In this document: positions 56,137 through 64,000 of the stretch, piece after piece
Position numbering within the stretch: position 1 is the stretch's first letter
Layout of the letters: each line of letters starts with the position of its first letter
Source of the DNA: Pestalotiopsis fici W106-1
Taxonomy: Eukaryota; Ascomycota; Sordariomycetes; Amphisphaeriales; Sporocadaceae
Direction: 5' to 3'
Length of the DNA stretch: 64,000 bases
Assembly (NCBI RefSeq): GCF_000516985.1
Contig: NW_006917094.1
Coordinates: forward strand, 2,294,001 to 2,358,000
The notes under the pieces: generated by a model
Told to the model about the DNA's origin: nothing
Databases searched by the model: none
Seen by the model: only the letters and a program-made list of their open reading frames with translations
Position numbers and translations under genes: made by a program

Positions 56137-56739
56137 TTACGCCATGATCTCAAAATTGATGACATTTCCCCTCTTGTTGTAAACTGTGATATCGGCTAGA
56201 AAACCCGACATCTGTCGCCTGGAATATTTGCACAAGTTACAGGCGCGATAGTTGCCGGTGAACCAATATAGTTCGTCCTTATCCGATCGACTCAAAGGGA
56301 CAGACATCAAATTGTACGGATAGTTTATGTGGTTGTGCTGGTTCGCGGAAACCACACAATCTGACATTCCGTTTTCTACGTTCTGTGGCTGGCTACCCTG
56401 AGCACACACCCCAATGGCCTTCAATATGGATATCCGAGGAGCGAACATGATGTCGGTGCCAGTTTCAGAAGGACGCCGGGGGGCATCTAGTCCATAGAGA
56501 AGCCTTCGAAAGACACGGAGAGGCGTGGGGAAAAAAAAAAAAAAAAAAGAGCCTTAACTCAGCGTACAATAGATTAATATTGTTTCTTGAATTGGGACAA
56601 ACGCTTTAGTCTCTGGCCAGCTAACAAATGTGGTTTCTGTGCCTATGAAGTTTATCTTGTACGAACTCGGCTCACCGTTTCCACTGCGTTGTAGCTCGAG
56701 TAGAGAAAGTCCCATGATGGCAAGATTGCACGAATACAC
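56137..56739 (-). pseudogene. Possible broken small gene interrupted by a stop and a poly-T tract
   Basis: Two frames (56554-56739 and 56137-56448) lie in the same reading frame. The frame between them is open except for one TAA at 56554-56556, immediately before an 18-nt poly-T run (A on the plus strand, 56531-56548). The downstream part reads like protein (MFAPRISILKAIGVCAQ, DKDELYWFTGNYRACNLCKY) but matches nothing I recognise. No good intron removes the stop. It could be a decayed gene, a sequencing-length error at the homopolymer, or chance. Confidence 0.3.
56531..56548. repeat. Poly-A run (18 nt)
   Basis: Homopolymer lying inside the interrupted frame 56137-56739. Confidence 0.9.
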
Positions 56740-56758
56740 GCCTCAATTACTCTTTCAA

Positions 56759-57671
56759 TCATGATGTGGCCATGTGCGCACCTCCACTGACGTGGAAAGT
56801 CTGGCCAGTCAACCACTGCGATTCGGGAGATGCCAGCAGTGCCACAACGCCGGCAATATCCTCTGGAAGCCCTGGGCGCCTTAGAGGACTCATTGCACCG
56901 ACCTTCTCATCGATTTCCTCCACAGTGAGATGCTCGCCTCCTGGAATGTAGTCCTTGGCGGCCTCGGCATACATGTCCGACTTGATTCCTCCGGGGGCAA
57001 TGCAATTCACGGTGATTCTTCGCGGCCCAAAATCATGCGCGAGGCACTTGACCATGCCGGTAATGGCTGCCTTTGAAGCGCTGTAGATTGCATGACGGGG
57101 GACGCCCTAGCCAACAACATTAAGTCACCTGTGCGACGACTGATGTGTATGCATTATTGACTTACCCAAACCGCAGAAATCGACGAGATCAAGATCAAGC
57201 GACCGCCCTCGGTCAAGTACTTGTAGGCCTCCTGGGCCACAAAATACTGCGCCTTGACATTGACGGCCAGGACTTTATCAATCTCGGCTTCCTGGACTGC
57301 CTCGACGTCGCCAAAATGCTCAATGCCCGAGTTGCTCATGACCACGTCGACGCGTCCCAGCTCCGCGACCGTCCGGCGGAACAAGTCGGCAATCTCGTCG
57401 CGCTTGCTCACGTCGGCGCGCACGCAAATGGCGCGCACGCCCTGCTCGCGCGCAGAGGCCGCGACGGCTTCGGCGGCCGTGGCTGAGGCGACGTAGTTGA
57501 CCACGACGTCGGCGCCAAATGAGGCGAGCTTGAGGGCAATGGCGGCGCCAATGCCTCGGCTTGAGCCGGTGACTAGATTGGATTCTTAGCTATTTTGCAC
57601 TGGAGCATTGGGACAAAGAGATGGAACTGACCAACAGCAACCTTGCCGAGAAGTGGTTGATAGTGAGTCAT
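56759..57671 (-). CDS. Short-chain dehydrogenase/reductase (versicolorin/tetrahydroxynaphthalene reductase-like)
   Basis: Three exons. The start MTHYQPLLGKVAV joins across a GTCAGT...TCTAG intron to VTGSSRGIGAAIALKLASFG, giving the TGxxxGIG cofactor motif, then VVVNYVAS. The middle exon carries VMSNSGIEHFGDV and LILISSISAVW (catalytic Ser). The last exon opens GVPRHAIYSASKAAITGMVK (catalytic Tyr/Lys) and runs through VNCIAPGGIKSDMYAE and LLASPESQWLTGQTFHVSGG to HMATS. The length of about 272 residues and these motifs match fungal NADPH-dependent polyketide ketoreductases of the THN/versicolorin-reductase group, though many relatives act elsewhere. No polyketide synthase is present in the window. 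Confidence 0.9.
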
Positions 57672-58476
57672 TGTGATGATCTTTTGTTTGAATTGATGCT
57701 TTGCCTATATTGAATCGAGCTTGATAGTCCTCCTTTCGACTGGACTTCTTGGTTTCTTGGCATGATATTTATACACTTGCTCAGTATGATACATGGTGAT
57801 ATGTGGTTTATTAATCCGGCCACGATACAAAGACACGAGCACCGACTTTTGGTTTTTTTGGAGGTGATCGAACATGCCGCATTTCCAGTAGGTATATGGT
57901 GGCACTGGGCTCAATCGAGGAGCAGCCGCTCGGAGTTTTGAGAGATCGCTGTTGGCCGAGTCAGTGCTGTGTGAGAGAAAGGAATTTGTGCAGAGCCCAG
58001 GGGAGATAGGAAAGTCTATCGGCTTTAGGGAAGACTTTGACCGTGCGCCTAAATGAGCTAGACAAACATTCACAGTTCGATTATACATGACCCTATTGAC
58101 TATGACGGGCCTGATTGCCCAGGTGTGCCGCCATAGTCCTCGGTGTTCGCCTTTAGCCATGTTGTCCGTTTAGTGTGTCGTCTCAGTACGTCATGGGTTT
58201 ATAGAGTACCGTATTATGGCATTGCCTGCTTTTCGGCCTCCGTGCTTGCGACATCAATGTGACAGTCTCAGGTCTATAGAGGGGTAAGATTATTCAGCAA
58301 TTTAATGTCGCACAAGAACTGGAGCCAGAGCTGTTATAGTGAAGTCCTGTAAAAGAAGTGCATGCAACTTGGCTACCTCCTAATGCGACACGCTAGAAGA
58401 GATCCCCACTCGGTAGGCGAGAAACCACCATTTTGTCCGTTCAGAAATTCGTGTTCACTGTCAATAATAACCTGTC
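57672..58476. other. Intergenic, 800 bp, no gene seen
   Basis: Upstream of the second short-chain dehydrogenase and downstream of the P450. One open stretch (57705-58160, minus) has no recognisable family features. Confidence 0.55.
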
Positions 58477-60194
58477 CTACGGGCTCGGCTCGACACAGTC
58501 TTCAGTGACTAACGCAAAGATCTTTTCCGACTTGTGAAGGTCTATGTTCCACTTCACACTTTCGAATCCTGGGCGCGACTGAATTTCAACCTCAATGTCA
58601 ACATCGGGTTCCATGACGACAGCGGCAACGTTAGTGTTCAGAGCACTCGGGAGCTTCCATTCGCCCTCCACGGGCTTCATATCTAGTCTGGCACTGAATA
58701 CAGCAACCACGGCAAGGATTTCATTGGTAGCAAAATGTCGACCGGGGCAGAGAGTCTTGCCGCCACCAAAAGCGCGAAAGCAGACGTCGCTGGGTCGATT
58801 TTTTCTCTCTTCAGGGAGAAAGCGACGTGGGTTAAAATCGGCGACATCAGAGCCCCAAAGGTTGGAGTCCTGATGTATGATCCGACTAGGCATTTGTACC
58901 ATGGCACCCTTTTTCAACAGCCACGGGCCAAGGTAGGTATCTTGCATGACTTCACGTACTGAAGTGCCCATGGACGAGTAACGGAGGACTTCCTGGAACG
59001 CGGACAATAACAAAGGGCAGCTTTCCTTTAGAGTTGTAACATCGAGAGTCTTGACGGTCGCGCCATTATTGACCGCAGTTGCTGTGCAAGCATCAATCTC
59101 TTTACGAATAAGCTGCAGAAGATCCGGCTGACTATGGAGTAGGAGAAGTGTCCAAAAGGCTGCGGGCGCCGTGTTCACCAGGACGGCAATCGAACCTCCG
59201 ACTTCGTAGCGGGCAATATCTTCCAAGGATATTTGATGGTCAATCTGTGCTTGGTATCGGTTCTGAGTGAGAGCGGATCCCTTCTGCACTCCCCCAGCCT
59301 TGTAATATGCTTCAAATGCAGCAACAACCTTGGCTCGAGCCGCAATAGGCTTACGGGCAAAGATTGAAGGAAGAATACCTACTAGAATTGACATGAGGCC
59401 ACCCTCAAAGTCCCTGATCGCATAGCATTAGGCCAGAACCGCAATTTATGAATCTGGCATGATGTATCGCTTACCAAAAAGCATCTGCAACAGTCTTGTC
59501 TTCATATGGGTTCATCGGTCCATACACGGACCTGGTCGTGGCCAGCGTAATAGTATCCCTCAACCAGCTATACATGCCGATTCTCCGGGACTCTTTCCCT
59601 ACTGGCTGCAGAAGGTCTAAAGACTTCGCAATCTCCTGGATCATACTTCGATTCATATTGTCTAGGTCAGAGCCTGGATTCAGGGCTGCGCGCATCGCGT
59701 TGTATGAAGCCATGGAAAGGCCATGAGAGCCGTCGTCACCATTGACATTTTGGGCCAAGATGGCCTTGGCTTCAGCACTGGTCCCGCAGACAGTAGAGGC
59801 AAACTTGGCCTCGACAGGTGGGAACGCGAGGATCTTGTGTTGCTTTTGGACCGCCTGGATAAGATCCGGCTTTGTCACCACGTACATTTTCTGGCCCGGC
59901 AGAGCTAGAGTGAATATTGGCAAGCCTGTCTGTTCGCTGAGAATAAAGTCAGATGTTTGCTCTGTTCTACGTCTTGAGACAGAGATGATGAGGTAATACA
60001 CACCTGAGTTGCACATAGTAGTTGAATGTGCTGCGCGATAACCCAACCATGTGGCCAATGATGGGAATTGATTGGGGAGCAAGAGGTGGCTCGCGAGAAT
60101 CATGGCCAAACATCTTGCTTGCGAAGAGGTAAATCGCCGCCGCCGCACCGAGAATGCTGAGGAGAACTGCGGGATCAAATAATGCGAAAGACAT
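58477..60194 (-). CDS. Cytochrome P450 (CYP7/CYP8-like class)
   Basis: Three exons. Exon 1 has an N-terminal membrane anchor (AVLLSILGAAAAIYLFA) and the proline hinge EPPLAPQSIPIIGHMVG. Exon 2 joins as YVQLSEQTGLPIFTLALPGQ; exon 3 joins as ADAFWDFEGGLMSILVG. The heme-binding loop is FRAFGGGKTLCPGRHFA (thiolate Cys) and the K-helix ExxR is in QEVLRYSS. The I-helix reads SIAVLVNTAPAAFWTLLLL and lacks the usual A/G-G-x-D/E-T motif, instead having Asn-Thr followed by Ala-Pro. This recalls CYP7/CYP8-type enzymes, which include sterol hydroxylases and non-monooxygenase prostacyclin synthase. ER location is expected. The substrate is unknown; the neighbours are two SDRs on the same strand. Confidence 0.92.
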
Positions 60195-60645
60195 GATGGC
60201 GTCAACGGTAGTGGATGTCAGCGAGAAAGCAGGCTTGTGAGCCGAGTAGTGAGGCGAGCTTGAAAGGTCCCTTGACGGCCGCGATTTTACCTATATACTT
60301 AAATATGTATATAGGTCGACATATCGGTGTAGACTTATAGGACCACCGGCCTGTTGCAGCATCAAGCGGTCGGTCGGTATCCAGCCTGTTGGGTTAATCA
60401 GTCTGCGCATGCGTTCTTTGACGTGGGGCCAATGGGCTATGCGCCGCAGACTTGCATGCTCGGCGGCGAAGAAAACCGTCAGCTCATGTCTTGGGGCATC
60501 AACACTGCCAGCGCTGACTCAGAGCAATCGACGACCTCAACGCGCAAAACTAGAGCCAAAACAGACAAGTCGTCTCGATAGTTCATCGTCATCGCAAAGT
60601 GCATTCACCACAGGCCCTTGTGTACAACCCCCAGCATTTGAAAAA

Positions 60646-63039
60646 ATGCGCCAAATCAGTTCTGGAGATGCTCTGGAGCAGCAGCTTTTCAGTGGCGCCG
60701 ATATCGATATGGATGGGGTATGCACAAGGTGCAGGTCAATCCCATGGGATGAGCTTGCTTGCTCTGAGCCTCCTACTTGTGAGGAGGGAGTGCAGATTAT
60801 CGAGATTCCAGAGAGTCATGATCATCTCTTGAACTCTGCATGCCGCATTTGTCGACTTTTTGCAACCATCAAACCAGAAGTCGCCAGTCCAAATTTCGGC
60901 AAAGTCAAGGAAGGACCGAGACCAACCGAAAAGGCGCCTGAAACATGCGTTTTGACGAGATTCTCCGCTCGATCGGCTCTGTGTGAGGCCGTGGATACCA
61001 ATGTTGAGTTTGGTGTTCCAAACGATGGCAATATTCTGGGCATGATGTTTAACGATGTCGGAAGACCCAATTGGTTTTGGAAAGCTGGCTTTCTTGGTAT
61101 ACAACAATTGACAAGAAAGGCTGATTTTGGGATACATTGCATCGATTCCAGTACTGCCAATTTCGATATGATAAAGAGCTGCCTGTCGATATGCCAAAAT
61201 ACTCATGCTGCATGCTCAGCCACAAAGGGTGCACCCATTCCAGGGCTTCAAGTTATTGATTGCATGCGGACACTTCCTGAGGTTATCGTAGCGCCTACGG
61301 ACTGCGAGTATGTAGCACTGTCATACGTTTGGGGCCCGACACCATGGACTGGAGCAGGATTTTCTCCCGTCATAATGGACGCAATGACCGCCACCGTGAA
61401 ACTGGGTTTGCAGTATTTATGGGTTGACCGTCATGTACGACTCATCGATACTTCCTGTGATTCTTGCTCTGCTAATTTGCTTTCTAGTGTATTGACCAAG
61501 ATCATCCAGAGCACAGACGTGACCAGATAGCACGCATGGTAAGCAACCGCCAGATTAATTTCTTTCCATTCTGTCTCTCCTGTATTCGGTCATCCTCTAT
61601 TCGGGGTCAACTTCGCTCAGAATACTGTTTATGTTATTTTCCTTGCTTGTGGATAGCAACACATAGTGCACTTTGGAACCCGAACTCAGCGTCACTGGAT
61701 CTCCCTAGTTACTGACACTAATGCTTGCAAGGGAGACATATACGCACAAGCTGCTATTACCATCATTGCTTCCTCGCATAATCTTTCTAGCTATGGGTTG
61801 CCCGGTGTAGGCCATGGTGTCCGTCGGCCCCAGAGTGTGGAAAAGATTGGAGAAATCACACTGATCGAAGGTTACGAACACCCTGCGTACGAAATTGGGA
61901 AGTCTCCTTGGGCAACCCGGGGATGGACACTTCAGGAGACTTTGCTCTCCCCTCGGCGAGTAATGTTTTCCGATACACAAATTACTTACCTCTGCGACAC
62001 GACGTTTTGGGTGGAATCATGGGAACGGCCGGGACTGGATACAAGACCACGAGACAGTTGGAGGTTTGAAACCGAAGGGCTTGTTCCGGTAACTGATCGC
62101 CTGATGGCGGATACCTTTGGAGCCTATCGGCATTCCATTAAAATAATGATGGGATATTCTGAACGATCACTATCATACGATACTGATGCACTCAATGCGT
62201 GTCGCGGAATTATACAGCAATTGGAGAAGTCATCCATCTTCTGCCCCTGGGCTATCCCAGCAAGTGGCGAACTTTTCATGATTGATTGGTATCACCCCAA
62301 AGGGCCTCCCGAGAAGAGACGTGGCATGTTCCCAACTTGGTCTTTCCTGGATTGGCATGGCCCCATCGTAGCTTCGCGGTTTGGGACTTGGAACTATCAG
62401 CACATGAAGATCGCGCTTGGCAGCCTTCACGAACCGACAATCTCCTTTCCATTGGAAGGCCAGATTCCAAGCACTGAAACGCTACTACGAAGGGACTGGC
62501 GGTATCTGCACATCACCGGACCAATTGTCAACCTTCATATGGTGCAACGAGAGTTTGATAGCAAACAGAGGTCGCTTAGCACCACGCTCAACCTCTCCCA
62601 AGATGGATTGAGCTCAATGGCCATTATCCCTCGGCCACGAGACGGACAGTTCGTGACTCTCCAGGTGTCTGAGAATGTTCACATGTTGTCCGTCGTAAAG
62701 TGGGACGTCGACGAACTTCCAAGCTCAGTCGTTGGGCTGGTCCTACACCGAGGGACAAGGATTAGCAATTCATCGCGGGTTGTAGAGCTCTCGGTTCTGG
62801 TTCTCGAAGAAAGCGAAGGTGTTTATCGACGGGTTGGTTTCATCAGGCACTTCCTGTACGATGTGATTCGCCCATACTCCCCAAAAAGTATTATTCCAGA
62901 AATCGCATTCACAGATTCTGCGGGCGAGTCACTAGACGAACTGGACTGGCCGATTGAGGTTGGCGTAGGTGCAAAATACAGTACCGATGATCCTTTGTGG
63001 GTCAAGGAGGCTGAGATGAGATCGATTATAATCGAGTGA
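60646..63039 (+). CDS. HET-domain (heterokaryon incompatibility) protein
   Basis: Exons 60646-61434, 61488-61538 and 61732-63039 give 715 residues. The 51-nt middle exon encodes CIDQDHPEHRRDQIARM and restores the HET block LWVDRHCIDQ. The third exon is best started at GDIYAQAAITIIASS, after an acceptor preceded by TACTGAC. Landmarks: N-terminal VCTRCRSIPWDEL and SACRICRLF (paired Cys motifs common ahead of HET domains), YVALSYVWGP, YGLPGVG, SPWATRGWTLQETLLSPRRV then MFSDTQITYLC, and DALNACRGIIQQLE. An upstream in-frame ATG at 60409 would add 79 residues without clear homology. Full-length and apparently intact; no partner gene can be named. Confidence 0.9.
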
Positions 63040-63787
63040 CATGAAGCTCTCATAGAGTATATAGCTAGCTAGAGGACCGAATTACATCTGTTTCTATCCA
63101 ACTCCACAGCCGCCTCACTATGAACCCTCGCCGATACGCAAAGTGCAACAAGCTAGCCATATTTCATATGCGTGACTTGTAGCGTCTATGTACTTCAAGT
63201 TTCATACAACGAATGACCAGCGATTTTGGCATTCGTTCCATGATCTGGCCTGTGAGAATACTGCCTTTCAAGCTACATGTGTCTAACAGCGAATGCAGCG
63301 CAGCATGACATTGTTCGAGAATCGCAACGCATCCGGAAGGCAAAATGCTTGGGGAATTATCTAGGTACGGAAGCTGGTCATGGCCTCCCTGTTTGAAGGC
63401 GCCAGACACTGGAGATTAGCGGTTGCATAAATACCGGCTCTAACCCCGGTAGTGATCAGTTCCCAAGAATTAAGATGCAAAACAAAGCTTAGGGTCGAAA
63501 GGGAGTAAGAGATCAAGATAACACAAGGGATATCTCTAAAATATCTATCTTTTGCTACCATTCTTGATAAAACATGGTGCGCGAGTTCCAACTGCCCACG
63601 TACCTAGGCAGGTAGGTAGAAATGTACCTGGAATGGTTGCAGGGTTTACGCTTTTCATGTTATGTATCAGGACGTTTGCGCCTAATCCGTAGCGGAATCT
63701 TAGGGCAATGAATGCCCTAAGGAAACGCTACCGCTCCAACACATCTGCCAAATGCTTGAGGATAAAAGCATCTGGTAGACACTTCTA
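63040..63787. other. Intergenic, 750 bp, no gene seen
   Basis: Holds ACGTACCTAGGCAGGTAGGT-type motifs at about 63598-63618 and no convincing frame. Confidence 0.55.
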
Positions 63788-64000
63788 TCAACTCTTCTTC
63801 ACCACCCAGATGCCATAACGTTGTCCAAACCCGTGTTGGCCATCATTCGAAGGTCCCCAGCCCAACCGAAAGCTGCAATCCTCGCCGAGCCGCGCTGTTG
63901 CGTCTTCCAGGGACTCGGGCTCCGGTGCCCCGGGAGGGTATAGATGGTCCAGGACATCGCCTGCCTGGAGAAGCGCCAACACTGCTGCAATACTGGTGGG
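63788..64000 (-). CDS. C-terminal part of an unknown gene running off the right edge
   Basis: The minus-strand frame is open from the window edge (PTSIAAVLALLQAGDVLDHL) to a stop at 63788 after GQRYGIWVVKKS. It has Pro/Glu-rich and Gly-rich portions and no recognisable domain. The start lies outside the window. Confidence 0.45.
   Translation of the reverse strand, partial: PTSIAAVLALLQAGDVLDHLYPPGAPEPESLEDATARLGEDCSFRLGWGPSNDGQHGFGQRYGIWVVKKS

Noticed and set aside
57705..58160. 151-residue minus-strand frame upstream of the second SDR
   Set aside because: No domain-like pattern, and it overlaps the likely promoter of the SDR gene.
54530..60194. Polyketide secondary-metabolite cluster
   Set aside because: No synthase, transferase or cluster regulator is visible; only three redox genes.
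1..64000. Transposable elements, CRISPR arrays, rRNA or tRNA genes
   Set aside because: None recognised by eye; no transposase or reverse transcriptase frames, terminal repeats, regular spaced repeats or cloverleaf sequences were found.

Overview
The window is nuclear DNA of a filamentous ascomycete, most likely a Sordariomycete and perhaps Hypocreales (inference). The support is short GT-AG introns of about 50-190 nt, paired Zn2Cys6 regulators, three HET-domain (heterokaryon incompatibility) genes, Dal5-type and sugar-porter MFS proteins, and scattered ACCTAGGT-type intergenic motifs. I saw no transposon, rRNA, tRNA or CRISPR array.

Layout. 1-1.6 kb: end of a fungal-specific hypothetical gene, cut by the window edge. 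2.5-19.2 kb (block I): anion-type MFS, D-2-hydroxyacid dehydrogenase, b5-FMN 2-hydroxyacid dehydrogenase with a peroxisomal-type AKL end, aldo-keto reductase, Zn2Cys6 regulator, sugar porter, cytosolic BNR/sialidase-like protein, DHDPS-family aldolase. 20.2-30.5 kb: two HET genes, 3.5 kb without a recognisable gene, and an F-box gene. 32.0-41.9 kb (block II): Ldh2-family dehydrogenase, second Zn2Cys6 regulator, second sugar porter, IlvD/EDD sugar-acid dehydratase, an unknown gene and a Dabb-domain gene. 43.0-54.0 kb: conserved core genes (sphingolipid delta-4 desaturase, VAP, UBA/UBX protein, ribosomal P1, DUF2408 protein, YCII protein). 54.5-60.2 kb: two short-chain dehydrogenases and a cytochrome P450, all on the minus strand. 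60.6-63.0 kb: a third HET gene, then a fragment of a gene leaving the right edge.

How the genes may work together. Blocks I and II together encode what is needed to import a sugar or sugar acid, dehydrate an aldonic acid to a 2-keto-3-deoxy acid, cleave it to pyruvate plus an aldehyde, and handle the aldehyde and 2-hydroxyacid products. The main new observation is that promoters of both blocks carry an inverted Zn2Cys6-type site CGG-N8-CCG (6413, 10122, 16274, 19425, 33288, 35884, 38167, 42037, with a one-mismatch copy at 4619). Several copies share a TTCT core, and most block I promoters also carry GCGGGG/CCCCGC (CreA-type) sites. This suggests one catabolic regulon, split by a HET/F-box segment. 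The substrate is unknown; the regulon and pathway are inference from sequence.
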